The notes under the pieces were generated by a model. It made no database searches. It saw only the letters and a program-made list of their open reading frames with translations, and was not told where the DNA came from. This document shows, in pieces, positions 23,555 through 31,861 of a stretch of 54,604 nt of DNA. Each line of letters starts with the position of its first letter. The first letter of the stretch is position 1. The DNA lies in the NCBI GenBank assembly GCA_964407665.1, contig CAYOWK010000028.1:1-54604 (forward strand). The letters are read 5' to 3'. A program made the position numbers and the translations under genes. This stretch comes from CAYOWK01 sp964407665 (GTDB lineage Bacteria > Pseudomonadota > Alphaproteobacteria > Caulobacterales > Hyphomonadaceae).

Positions 23555-24561
23555 TAGATCAGCTTCGCCATCGCGATGGCCGTGTCGGACATGCGCGTGG
23601 AGAAGCCCCACTCGTTGTCGTACCAGGAGAGGATCGAGCAGAACGTGCCGTCCATCACCTTGGTCTGGTCCATGTGGAACACGGACGAGTGGGGGTTGTG
23701 GTTGAAGTCGATGGAGACGTTCGGGGCGTCGGTATAGCCCAGCACGCCCTTCAGCGGACCGTTGGCGGCGGCGCGGATCGCGTCATTGATTTCCTGGACC
23801 GACGTGGCGCGCTTGGCGATGAACTTGAGGTCGACGACCGAGACGTTCGGCGTCGGCACGCGCATGGCGAAGCCGTCGAGCTTGCCCTTGAGTTCCGGCA
23901 GGACGAGGCCGACAGCCTTGGCGGCGCCTGTCGAGGTCGGGATCATCGACATCGCGGCGGCGCGGCCACGATAGAGGTCCTTGTGCATCGTATCCAGCGT
24001 GGGCTGGTCGCCGGTGTAGGAGTGGATCGTCGTCATCATGCCCTTTTCGATGCCGATCAGGTCGTTCAGGACCTTGGCGACCGGCGACAGGCAGTTCGTC
24101 GTGCACGAGGCGTTGGAGACGACGAGGTCGTCCTTCGTCAGCGTGCCATGGTTGACGCCATAGACGATGGTCTTGTCGGCGTTGTCAGCCGGGGCGGAGA
24201 CCAGGACGCGCTTGGCGCCAGCGGCGAGGTGGGCCGAGGCCTTGTCCTTGGACGTGAAGATGCCGGTGCATTCCATGGCCACGTCGACGCCGTTCTCGGC
24301 GTGCGGCAGGTCCTTCGGATCGCGGATGGCGGTAACCTTGAAGCGCTGGCCGCCGACCACGATGGTGTCGCCGTCAACCGAGACGTCCATCGGCAGCGTG
24401 CCGTGAACCGAATCGTACTTCAGGAGGTGGGCGTTGGTCGCGACGGGGCCGAGGTCGTTCACGGAGACGATCTCGATGTCCTTGCGGCCGTATTCCAGGA
24501 TGGAACGCAGGACGTTCCGGCCAATACGCCCGAAACCGTTGATTGCGACGCGAACAGCCAT
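23554..24561 (-). CDS. gap: Glyceraldehyde-3-phosphate dehydrogenase
   Basis: This is the NAD-dependent glycolytic dehydrogenase. The 335-residue sequence shows the Rossmann start VRVAINGFGRIGRNVLRSI, the catalytic SNASCTTNCLSPVAKVL with active-site Cys, the His-containing MTTIHSYTGDQPTLD and the C-terminal SWYDNEWGFSTRM. Length is normal. I chose ATG 24561, which fits the family N-terminus; a longer upstream frame is not supported. It diverges from the DUF4164-zapA genes across a 281-bp gap that should hold both promoters. Confidence 0.97.
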   Translation of the reverse strand: MAVRVAINGFGRIGRNVLRSILEYGRKDIEIVSVNDLGPVATNAHLLKYDSVHGTLPMDVSVDGDTIVVGGQRFKVTAIRDPKDLPHAENGVDVAMECTGIFTSKDKASAHLAAGAKRVLVSAPADNADKTIVYGVNHGTLTKDDLVVSNASCTTNCLSPVAKVLNDLIGIEKGMMTTIHSYTGDQPTLDTMHKDLYRGRAAAMSMIPTSTGAAKAVGLVLPELKGKLDGFAMRVPTPNVSVVDLKFIAKRATSVQEINDAIRAAANGPLKGVLGYTDAPNVSIDFNHNPHSSVFHMDQTKVMDGTFCSILSWYDNEWGFSTRMSDTAIAMAKLI

Positions 24562-24842
24562 TTCTAGGACACCTCTGATGTTGGTGCGGCCCGGTTTGCA
24601 GGAACGGGGCCGCCGGCACGCTGGACGCAGGGCCGGGCCGTAGGGGAAACAGACGGTCCGGAGCGCCTTGTCTGGGCGCGTCATAATCCCTGTTGGGGGA
24701 AATGTGGAGGGCGCCCTCGCGTTTATTCGTTGCGGTGCAGCGACACTGCATCATTCTGGGCAGCCAGCGTATGCTGACGTGTCAGGATCGCGACAGAGAC
24801 TCCATTGCCCGCAGGGCTTCCGTGTCCCAGATTGGGGCCGAC

Positions 24843-25130
24843 ATGACCGACCGCCCCTTCCAGTCGCCAGATATCGACGCCGCCGCCCGGCAGCTGTCAG
24901 ACGCAGTCCTCAAGCTGGAGGGGCGGCTGGAAACCCTGTTTGACCGGCTGGACGCCAATCGGGGCCATGAACGCGAGGCCGAGGCGCTCCGGATGGACCG
25001 GGCCCGGCTGGCCGGCGACCTTGACGCCGCCCGCGCCCGCGAACGCGAGCTTCAGCGTCTGGCCGATGAGGCTTCGGCGGCTCTGGGCGCCGCCATCAGC
25101 GAAGTCCGGGAGGCGCTTGGAAAGGTATGA
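24843..25130 (+). CDS. DUF4164 coiled-coil protein
   Basis: The 95-residue product is almost entirely alpha-helical with a strong coiled-coil pattern (DAAARQLSDAVLKLEGRLET, then RMDRARLAGDLDAARAR). Small DUF4164 proteins lie directly upstream of zapA in many alphaproteobacteria; a role with ZapA in division is plausible but not shown. ATG 24843 is the sensible start; a longer frame reads into the promoter region. The stop overlaps the zapA start (ATGA). Confidence 0.82.
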   Translation: MTDRPFQSPDIDAAARQLSDAVLKLEGRLETLFDRLDANRGHEREAEALRMDRARLAGDLDAARARERELQRLADEASAALGAAISEVREALGKV

Positions 25131-25573
25131 GCGCAGACGGCTCCGCAGACCAGATTGACGTTCCGGGCAAGGCCGAGCTGATCGTCGGCGGCCGCCGCTT
25201 CGTGGTCGGCTGCGCGCCGGGCCAGGAGGCGCGGCTGAAGGCGCTGGGCCAGAGATTTGACACGCGCGTCCGGGAGCTGATCGAGGCGATGGGCGATCTG
25301 GGGCCAGAGCGCCTGTTCCTGATGGCCAGCCTCTCGCTGCTGGACGAGGTCGAGGGTCAGGCCGCCTCCGCGCTCCCAACGCCCGCAGACCCCCCCGCGC
25401 CGCCCGCGTTCGACAGGGAAGCCTTTCTGGCCGCTCATGCCGAAGCCCTGTCACAGGCGGAACAGGCGGCGGCCGACCGCACCGCCGCCATCGAGCGCCG
25501 CGCCGCCTCCGCTCTCTCCGACGCCGCAAGCCGGATCTCCGGACTCACCCGCCGGATCGAGGGGTTCGAGTAA
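25127..25573 (+). CDS. zapA: Cell division protein ZapA
   Basis: ZapA binds FtsZ and bundles its filaments at the division site. The 148-residue protein opens with the ZapA domain (ELIVGGRRFVVGCAPGQEAR, LGQRFDTRVRELIEAMGDLG, RLFLMASLSLLDEVEG) and ends in a helical, Ala-rich tail. It overlaps the DUF4164 stop by 4 nt. In many alphaproteobacteria 6S RNA follows zapA; here the downstream 160 bp hold palindromic repeats instead and I could not recognise a 6S RNA. Confidence 0.87.
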   Translation: MSADGSADQIDVPGKAELIVGGRRFVVGCAPGQEARLKALGQRFDTRVRELIEAMGDLGPERLFLMASLSLLDEVEGQAASALPTPADPPAPPAFDREAFLAAHAEALSQAEQAAADRTAAIERRAASALSDAASRISGLTRRIEGFE

Positions 25574-25610
25574 GGCGCTGCACAAGGAACCGGAGCGGAC
25601 ACAGTCCGCG

Positions 25611-25690
25611 TCCCCCGCGCATGCGGGGGCCCAGACTGGGCAGCGTCTCTGTTTGCCTGGCCAGAAAGTCTGGATTCCCGCGTGCGCTGG
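25611..25690. repeat. Inverted pair of REP-like extragenic repeats
   Basis: Copy 1 (25611-25640) contains GCGCATGCGGGGGCCCAGACT; copy 2 (25661-25690) is inverted and reads GCGCACGCGGGAATCCAGACT on the minus strand, matching at 17 of 21 positions. The pair lies between the convergent zapA and pheT genes and could fold into a long hairpin that ends both transcripts. Confidence 0.75.
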
Positions 25691-25734
25691 AAACACGGCC
25701 CTACGGGCCGCATCCAGAGCGGATCAGGCTTGTC

Positions 25735-28239
25735 CTAACCCCGAAGCTGCCCGCCCGTGCCCTTCGACACCGACGCCACAACGGCCTTCGCAATCGCGTC
25801 GATCTGCTCGTCCTTCAGCGCTTCGCCGCGCGGCTGGATGGTGATCTCGATGGCGATGGACTTCGAGCCTTCCGGCACGCCGGTTCCGGTGTAGACGTCG
25901 AACACCCGCGCCGAGGCGATCAGCTTCGGGTCGGCCTTCAGCGCCAGCTTGACGATGTCGCCTGCCGCCACCTTGTCCGCCACCACGAACGCGAAGTCGC
26001 GCCGGACCGGCGTCTGGTCGGCCTTCTCAAGCACCGGCTTGGTCTTGGTGGGTTTCGCCTTGGCCTGCGGCAGGGCCTCAAGGTCGATCTCGAACGCCGC
26101 CATCGGACCATCGGCGTCCAGCGCTTTCAGGAAAGCGGGGTGCAGCTCGCCGAACGTGGCGACGACGGTCTTGGGACCCAGGCGCAGCGTGGCTGCGCGG
26201 CCCGGATGCCACTGCGGCCCCACCGGCTCCATCACCATCAGCTTGTCGGTCGCCTGGCCGAGGGCCTCCAGCACAGCGAACACGTCCGCCTTGGCGGCGA
26301 ACGCGTCATAGGCGGGCACGGCGCCCTGCCATTCGCGGCCCTTCGGCTGCCAGACGACAGCAGCGATCTGCGAGCGCTGGTCTTTCGGCTGGTCGCCGCG
26401 ATAGACGGGCCCCGCCTCGAAGAAGCGCACCTGCGTGGCGCCATGGTCGGCATTGCGCTGGGCGGCCTCGACAAGATTAGTCAGCATGGTCGGGCGCATG
26501 TAGTCGAGATCGGAGGCGATGGGGTTGTCGACCACCAGAGCCTCGGACAGCGCGTTGGCGCCCTCGACCAGCGCGGCTTTCTCCTTCGAGATGAAGCTCC
26601 ACGTCACGGTTTCGAGGAAGCCGCGCGCAGCCATCCCACGCCGCGCGATGCGGATGCGCGACTGGATCGGCGTCACCACCACGCGGGAGCCGGTGACTTC
26701 CGCTGGCGGCAGCATCACGGCAGGCAGGGCGTCGAAGCCCTCGATGCGGATCAACTCCTCGACGATGTCGGCGGAGCCTTCGACGTCCGGCCGGAAGGAC
26801 GGCGGCTTCACGGTCCAGATCTCGGCGTGGTGGCCGGCATGGGTTGGCCGCGTGATGCCAAAGCCAAGCGCCTCAAGGATCTCTTCCATGCGGTGCGTCG
26901 TCATCTCGACGCCGGTCAGGCGGGCCATGTCGCGCAGTTTGAAGTCGACCGTCGCGGGGCCTGCAGGCGTTTCACCGGCGACCAGAACGTCCGACGGTTC
27001 GCCGCCGCAATGCTCGAGGATCAGCCGCGTCGCCAGCTCCATGCCGTCGAGCTGCGAGTGCGGGTCGACGCCGCGCTCATAGCGGAAGCGCGCATCCGAG
27101 ATGATGCCGGTGGCGCGGCCCGTGCGCGCCGTGCGCAGCGGATCGAACCACGCGCATTCGATGAACACGTCTACGGTGTCGATGGACGAACCGGTCGCCT
27201 GTCCGCCCATCACGCCGCCAAGGCCGATGGCGCCGCTGTCGTCAGCGATGACGCACATGTTTTCGAGGCCGGAATAGGTCTTGCCGTCCAGCGCCGCGAG
27301 GCTGTCCCCCGCCGTCCCGAGGCGCGCCACCACGGCGCCCTTCAGCCTGGAAGCATCATAGACGTGCATCGGCCGGGCGCGGTCGTAGGAGAGATAGTTG
27401 GTGACATCGACCAGCATGTTCTTCGGGTTGATGCCGATGGCCTTCAGGCGCTTCTGCATCCAGTCCGGCGACGGCTTGTTCTTCACGCCCCGGATGACCC
27501 GGCCGGCGAAGACCGGGCAGACGTCCGGCGCCTCGATTCGGATGTCGATGGGGCAGGGGAACTTGCCCTTCACGGGCTCGTTCGCGGGCAGCCTGAATGT
27601 TCCGACGCCAGCGGCGGCAAGATCGCGCGCAATGCCCACGACGCCCAGCCAGTCGGGGCGGTTGGGCGTCACCTCGAAATCGACCACGGGATCGGATGCG
27701 CCGAGCACGTCGGCCACGGGCGAGCCGATCTTTGTGTCGTCGGGAAGCTCGATGATGCCGCCATCGGCGATGGCCTTCTCTTCATCCAGCCCCAGCACCT
27801 GCGCACGCGGATACCAGTCATCGAAGCGCGCGACGCGCAGGCGGAAGGGATCTTCCTCCGTCTGCATCTCTCCGCCCGAGCACAGCATGCCGTTGGAGAC
27901 GACGCCGCGAACGGGCTTGGGCACAAGCGTCATGCCTGAACCGGGGATGTAGGCGCCGATGGGCGCGTACGCCGTCACCAGGCCGGGCCGCGCATTGAGA
28001 CCGCCGCAGACGATCTCCTTCATGCCGTCCACCGTCTCGACCTGGCAGACCTGCAGCTTGTCGGCGTTCGGGTGCTGGGCCGCAGTCACGATGCGGCACA
28101 CCGTGAACTGCTTCAGGCTGTCGCGCGGATCATGGACCTCCTCAACCTCGAGGCCCGCCATGGTCATGGCGTCCACGAGGGCCGGGATGGAGACGTCGGT
28201 CTCCAGATAGTCCTTCAGCCAGGAGAGGGTGAATTTCAT
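25735..28239 (-). CDS. pheT: Phenylalanine-tRNA ligase beta subunit
   Basis: PheT is the beta subunit of the alpha2-beta2 enzyme that charges tRNA-Phe. The 834-residue protein begins MKFTLSWLKDYLETDVSIPA, then has the EMAP/tRNA-binding domain (VCRIVTAAQHPNADKLQVCQ), the B3/B4 editing region, the B5 domain (LTGVEMTTHRMEEILEALGF) and the C-terminal anticodon-binding FDX-ACB domain (RRDFAFVVADKVAAGDI). It is somewhat longer than the usual 800 residues. Unusually, two small genes separate it from pheS on the same strand; the nearer ends 2 bp upstream of its start. Confidence 0.95.
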   Translation of the reverse strand: MKFTLSWLKDYLETDVSIPALVDAMTMAGLEVEEVHDPRDSLKQFTVCRIVTAAQHPNADKLQVCQVETVDGMKEIVCGGLNARPGLVTAYAPIGAYIPGSGMTLVPKPVRGVVSNGMLCSGGEMQTEEDPFRLRVARFDDWYPRAQVLGLDEEKAIADGGIIELPDDTKIGSPVADVLGASDPVVDFEVTPNRPDWLGVVGIARDLAAAGVGTFRLPANEPVKGKFPCPIDIRIEAPDVCPVFAGRVIRGVKNKPSPDWMQKRLKAIGINPKNMLVDVTNYLSYDRARPMHVYDASRLKGAVVARLGTAGDSLAALDGKTYSGLENMCVIADDSGAIGLGGVMGGQATGSSIDTVDVFIECAWFDPLRTARTGRATGIISDARFRYERGVDPHSQLDGMELATRLILEHCGGEPSDVLVAGETPAGPATVDFKLRDMARLTGVEMTTHRMEEILEALGFGITRPTHAGHHAEIWTVKPPSFRPDVEGSADIVEELIRIEGFDALPAVMLPPAEVTGSRVVVTPIQSRIRIARRGMAARGFLETVTWSFISKEKAALVEGANALSEALVVDNPIASDLDYMRPTMLTNLVEAAQRNADHGATQVRFFEAGPVYRGDQPKDQRSQIAAVVWQPKGREWQGAVPAYDAFAAKADVFAVLEALGQATDKLMVMEPVGPQWHPGRAATLRLGPKTVVATFGELHPAFLKALDADGPMAAFEIDLEALPQAKAKPTKTKPVLEKADQTPVRRDFAFVVADKVAAGDIVKLALKADPKLIASARVFDVYTGTGVPEGSKSIAIEITIQPRGEALKDEQIDAIAKAVVASVSKGTGGQLRG

Positions 28240-28241
28240 GG

Positions 28242-28796
28242 CTAGAACAGCCCTCCTTCGGGGGCGGGGCAGACATCGACAGGCTTCGGCTGCGAGCGGT
28301 CGCCGGACTTTGCGACCCAGCACTTGTCCAGCGTGGAGCAGTAGCAGATCTCAAGCGAGAGCTTGTCCGTCGCGACGTAGATCTTGTTCTTGGGCGCGCC
28401 TTCCAGCGGGTCGGTCGACCAGCGCATGCGCAGCGCGGTCTGCTCGACGCCGGGGGCCAGCGTGCGTCCGGTCAGCTGCTCTACATCGAGCTTCATGCCC
28501 ATGGGAACGACACCGGAGAGGTGCTCATACCCTTCCAGAACTTCGCCGCCGTCGCGAAGCGTCGCCGACTTCATGAAGGCGGGGCCGACGCCTGCATTCT
28601 GGACGTCGAAGCCGACGCTCACCGATGCGCCTTCATCCGTCTCGAAGCGATCGATCTGGACGGCGGGTAGGACGGACGCGTCCTTCTGCACCTTGGCCGT
28701 TTGCGCCTGATCCCAGGCGATGAAGGCGGCGGTCGCCGAAATGGCGACAGCGCAAACGCCCAGTACAGTGTTCAGTATGACAGACGACTTGCCCAT
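28242..28796 (-). CDS. Hypothetical membrane-anchored protein inside the pheS-pheT operon
   Basis: The 184-residue product has one N-terminal helix (about residues 7-27, ILNTVLGVCAVAISATAAFI) and a periplasmic domain with Val/Gly-rich strands (VSVGFDVQNAGVGPAFMKSA) and cysteines near the end (LEICYCSTLDKCWVA). I do not recognise the family. ATG 28796 starts 1 nt after the stop of the upstream gene, and its stop lies 2 nt before the pheT start, so it is part of one operon. Function unknown. Confidence 0.72.
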   Translation of the reverse strand: MGKSSVILNTVLGVCAVAISATAAFIAWDQAQTAKVQKDASVLPAVQIDRFETDEGASVSVGFDVQNAGVGPAFMKSATLRDGGEVLEGYEHLSGVVPMGMKLDVEQLTGRTLAPGVEQTALRMRWSTDPLEGAPKNKIYVATDKLSLEICYCSTLDKCWVAKSGDRSQPKPVDVCPAPEGGLF

Positions 28797-28797
28797 T

Positions 28798-29241
28798 TCA
28801 GGTCCCCGAGCGGCTATCAGGCTGGAACACAAGTGCGATCACACCGGCGACCGCCACCTCTATCAGCACGGGCGCAAGATAGAGGACTGCCACCATCGGG
28901 CCGTAGGCTTCGCGTTCCCAGTCGGACGAAAGCACTGTCCAGGCGACAAAACCAAAGACTGAAACTACGACGCCAATCAGAGCGGCATACAGTCCTGCCA
29001 GCCCGGCGCGTTCCCATCTGTTGGCGCCGCGCCGACCCGCCAGCCAGAACGCACTCAATGGCGTCGTGCCGAGCGAAAAGATGACAGCGAAGTCTGTAGC
29101 CTGCCTTGCCGCCGACTGCTCGACGAAAAGACTGGCGATCAGCGTCAGCCCCAACCACATCACTGGCAGGAAGGCGGTGAATGCAACCGTCGCCAGAGGC
29201 GGCGCCGGACGCCGCCACTCTCCATAGTGCTCCGCTTTCAA
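28798..29241 (-). CDS. Hypothetical multi-pass membrane protein inside the pheS-pheT operon
   Basis: The 147-residue protein has about four helices (near residues 17-40, 48-65, 80-103 and 112-138) and no known domain. The start is TTG 29241, overlapping the pheS stop by 4 nt (TTGA); a non-ATG start in that position fits translational coupling. The order pheS, this gene, 28242-28796 and pheT keeps the synthetase genes in one transcript. Function unknown. Confidence 0.65.
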   Translation of the reverse strand: MKAEHYGEWRRPAPPLATVAFTAFLPVMWLGLTLIASLFVEQSAARQATDFAVIFSLGTTPLSAFWLAGRRGANRWERAGLAGLYAALIGVVVSVFGFVAWTVLSSDWEREAYGPMVAVLYLAPVLIEVAVAGVIALVFQPDSRSGT

Positions 29242-30320
29242 CTCAGCCCCCCCGCCACCGTCGGCAGCAGCCAGGGCTTGAAGCCGTAGTGTTTGATCCA
29301 GCCGGCGTCCGGTTCGAAGTAGGGGCGCAGGTCGGGCATGCCGTATTTCAGCATGGCCAGCCGATCGACGCCGAGGCCGAAGGCGAAGCCCTGATACTCG
29401 TCCGGGTCGAGGCCGCAGTTCCGCAGCACGTTGGGATGCACCATCCCGCAGCCGAGAATCTCCAGCCAGTCATTGCCTTCGCCGACCTTGATCTCACCGC
29501 CGGAGCGGTCGCAGCGCATGTCCATCTCGGCGGATGGTTCGGTGAAGGGGAAGAAGTGCGGGCGCAGGCGCGTCGCTGCGGTCGGCACTTCGAAGAAGCG
29601 CGAGAACGCCTCGGTCAGCGTCGTCTTCAGGTGACCCATGTGGGTCGCCTTGTCGATCACCAGGCCCTCGACCTGGTGGAACATCGGCGTGTGCGTCGCG
29701 TCCCAGTCCTTGCGGAACACCCGGCCCGGAATGATCACCCGGATGGGCGGTTTCTGGCTCATCATGGTGCGGATCTGGACGGGGCTGGTGTGGGTGCGCA
29801 GCACCTTGCGCTTTCCGTCCGCGCCCGGCTTCAGGAAGAAGGTGTCGTGCATCTCCCGGGCGGGGTGGCCCTCGGGGAAGTTCAGCGCCGTGAAGTTGTG
29901 GAAGTCGTCCTCGATGTCCGGACCTTCGGCGACCGAGAAACCCATGTCGGCGAAGATCGCGGCGAGCTCCTCGAACACCTGCATCACCGGGTGCAGCGCG
30001 CCTGTGGGTTCCTGGCGCGGGGGCAGGGTGAGATCGGCGCGCTCGGTCTCCAGCCGCCTGTTGAGGGCGGCGAGTTCAAGCTCGGCCTTGCGGGCGGAGA
30101 TCGCTTCGGCGAGGCGGTCGCGCAGGCCGTTGAGGGCGGGGCCCGCCGTCTGGCGCTCTTCCGGCGACATGCCGCCCAGCGTCTTCATGAGGCCCGAGAC
30201 GCGGCCCTTCTTCCCCAGCTCCGCCACGCGGATGGCCTCGAGCGCCGCCTCGTCGGAGGCGGCGGCAACCGAGGCCATGGCCCCGGTCTCGATTTCGGCA
30301 AGGTTTTCGGTCGCCGCCAT
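29238..30320 (-). CDS. pheS: Phenylalanine-tRNA ligase alpha subunit
   Basis: PheS is the catalytic subunit that activates phenylalanine and charges tRNA-Phe. The 360-residue protein has an N-terminal coiled-coil tRNA-contact region, then class II motifs: motif 1 near HPVMQVFEELAAIFADMGFS, motif 2 around TSPVQIRTMM and FRKDWDATHTPMFHQVEGLV, and motif 3 FAFGLGVDRLAMLKYGMPDL. I chose ATG 30320, which follows GAGG. That GAGG lies inside the 3' arm of a perfect hairpin (30325-30356), suggesting control of initiation. Confidence 0.95.
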   Translation of the reverse strand: MAATENLAEIETGAMASVAAASDEAALEAIRVAELGKKGRVSGLMKTLGGMSPEERQTAGPALNGLRDRLAEAISARKAELELAALNRRLETERADLTLPPRQEPTGALHPVMQVFEELAAIFADMGFSVAEGPDIEDDFHNFTALNFPEGHPAREMHDTFFLKPGADGKRKVLRTHTSPVQIRTMMSQKPPIRVIIPGRVFRKDWDATHTPMFHQVEGLVIDKATHMGHLKTTLTEAFSRFFEVPTAATRLRPHFFPFTEPSAEMDMRCDRSGGEIKVGEGNDWLEILGCGMVHPNVLRNCGLDPDEYQGFAFGLGVDRLAMLKYGMPDLRPYFEPDAGWIKHYGFKPWLLPTVAGGLS

Positions 30321-30324
30321 GGAA

Positions 30325-30356
30325 GGCCTCGTGCGCAAATCAGGATGCACGAGGCC
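30325..30356 (-). promoter_or_regulatory. Hairpin covering the pheS ribosome-binding site
   Basis: On the minus strand GGCCTCGTGC pairs perfectly with GCACGAGGCC around a 12-nt loop; the arm ends 4 nt before the pheS ATG and includes its GAGG. No U-tract follows, so it is not a standard terminator, and I saw no Phe-rich leader peptide. It could hide the start site or serve as a protein or RNase target. Confidence 0.65.
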
Positions 30357-30422
30357 CTATCCGCCCCGTGCGGGTCGGAACTAGCGGAGAATGCTCAAAG
30401 GTAGAAGTGCAGTCGGATAAGA

Positions 30423-30785
30423 CTACGCCAGCGCGCCCTTGGCCTTCTCCACCAGAGAGGCAAAAGCGGCCGGCTCGTGGACGGCGAGATCGGCCATCAC
30501 CTTGCGGTCGACTTCGATGCCGGCCTTGGTCAGGCCGTCGATGAAGCGCGAATACGTCAGGTTCTCGTCGATGATGCGGACAGCGGCGTTGATGCGCTGG
30601 ATCCAGAGCGAGCGGAAGTTCCGCTTGCGCTGCTTGCGGCCGATATAGGCGTTCTGCAGCGACTTCGCGACGGCGGCGTTGGCCGTGCGGAAGGTGTTCT
30701 TGCGGCGGCCGTAGAAACCCTTGGCCTGCTTGATAATTTTACGGTGTTTGGCGTGGGCTTCAACCCTGCCGCGTGCGCGTGGCAT
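30423..30785 (-). CDS. rplT: 50S ribosomal protein L20
   Basis: L20 is needed for early assembly of the large ribosomal subunit. The 120-residue, highly basic protein has the family segments RAHAKHRKIIKQAKGFYGRR-like (here EAHAKHRKIIKQAKGFYGRR), KSLQNAYIGRKQRKRNFRSL and RINAAVRI. It follows rpmI by 50 bp on the same strand. In many bacteria L20 represses its own operon by binding mRNA; nothing specific could be checked here. Confidence 0.96.
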   Translation of the reverse strand: MPRARGRVEAHAKHRKIIKQAKGFYGRRKNTFRTANAAVAKSLQNAYIGRKQRKRNFRSLWIQRINAAVRIIDENLTYSRFIDGLTKAGIEVDRKVMADLAVHEPAAFASLVEKAKGALA

Positions 30786-30835
30786 ACGATATCTCCGGAA
30801 TTCTGATCAGTTACAAGGACTTGGCGCTTAACGGC

Positions 30836-31042
30836 TCAGTCGCGGCCGTAAGGCAGGAAGTGCTTGATGATGCGCGGCGCATCCCGATCCGACACCACTT
30901 CAGTGCCGCGGTTCTGACGGATGTACTTCGCATTGTGGCTGATCAGGCGGTGACGCTTGCCGGCGACGCCGTGCTTGAGCTTGCCGCTCGCAGTGAAACG
31001 AAACCGCTTCGCAGCGGCTTTCGTGGTCTTCATCTTCGGCAT
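30836..31042 (-). CDS. rpmI: 50S ribosomal protein L35
   Basis: L35 is a small basic protein of the large subunit. The 68-residue sequence shows PKMKTTKAAAKRFRFTASGK near the start and HRLISHNAKYIRQNRG. ATG 31042 gives the family N-terminus MPKMKT. It stands at the head of rpmI-rplT. Its usual upstream partner infC is 2.8 kb away, separated by the signalling operon at 31319-33338. Confidence 0.95.
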   Translation of the reverse strand: MPKMKTTKAAAKRFRFTASGKLKHGVAGKRHRLISHNAKYIRQNRGTEVVSDRDAPRIIKHFLPYGRD

Positions 31043-31318
31043 TTCGGTCTCCTGCGGCGACACACAGACCCGTCTTTTCCCGAAGGATCGGACAGCGGGA
31101 CGCCTGAAATAGGCTGGAGAGGCATGCCATTGGCCCCGTCCAGCGCGGTTGAAGCGGGCGGTTATACGCAGGAAGGTACGCAAATCAAGGTTTTCCTTCC
31201 GCGATAGACTAGGTCAACCTGGCGCCGGGTCGTGCCGGCGACAAAAACCCCGGAAAAAACGTGCGTATAGCGCCAGCTCCTTCGATGTTATGCGTTACCG
31301 GCAACCGGGAGGCCCTGA

Positions 31319-31861
31319 ATGTCCGATCACAGCGACGCTGGCCGTGATGAAATCGAATCTGCCAATACCGGCCTCAACCGGGATATCTTTCTTCGGACGC
31401 TGGTCCGGGAGCTGGCAGGGACGCTGCAGGATGTGGTCGGTCTCGAGGATGCATCCGGTTTCGTGAGTATCGTCGGGGCGACGATCGGCGATGACATAAG
31501 CGCCGCCTACAGGCGGGAGCTGAAGGTGGACCGCCTCACCCGGCAACAGGTCGCGAGCGTTCTCGTCGATCTGAAACGCCGGATCCAGGGCGACTTCTAT
31601 ATCATCGAGGACCACGAGGATCGTCTTGTGCTGGGCGCACGTATATGTCCGTTCGGTGAGCATGTGGTCGGACGGCCATCCCTCTGCATGATGACCTCAA
31701 ACGTCTTCGGCTCGATCGCCGCCGAGAACCTTGGCTACGCCCATGTGCAGATCGAGGAATCGATTGCGATGGGCCATGGCGGTTGCCGCGTCGTGGTGAA
31801 CCTGCGGCCAGGGGACACGCAACCCGTGGACGGCCGGGAGTATTTCCGGGGCGGCGCATGA
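31319..31861 (+). CDS. Methanogen-output-domain-like (V4R-related) signalling protein
   Basis: The 180-residue protein resembles the methanogen output domain MetOD1: FLRTLVRELAGTLQDVVGLE near the start, a middle helical region, VLGARICPFGEHVVGRPSLC with cysteines that could bind a ligand or metal, and HGGCRVVVNLRP near the end. Such domains usually sit next to or within histidine kinases. Its stop overlaps the kinase start by 4 nt (ATGA), so it is very likely the sensor or output partner of that kinase. The family call is from pattern memory. Confidence 0.68.
   Translation: MSDHSDAGRDEIESANTGLNRDIFLRTLVRELAGTLQDVVGLEDASGFVSIVGATIGDDISAAYRRELKVDRLTRQQVASVLVDLKRRIQGDFYIIEDHEDRLVLGARICPFGEHVVGRPSLCMMTSNVFGSIAAENLGYAHVQIEESIAMGHGGCRVVVNLRPGDTQPVDGREYFRGGA

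Noticed and set aside
25574..25734. Possible 6S RNA downstream of zapA
   Set aside because: 6S RNA often follows zapA, but here the gap holds an inverted REP-like pair and I could not draw the long open-centre hairpin of 6S RNA.
25621..27939. Long plus-strand frame opposite pheT (772 residues)
   Set aside because: It is the antisense shadow of pheT, rich in His, Arg and Gly, with no domain; pheT on the other strand has full family motifs.
30357..30422. Phe-rich leader peptide for pheS attenuation
   Set aside because: No frame upstream of the hairpin contains a run of Phe codons.
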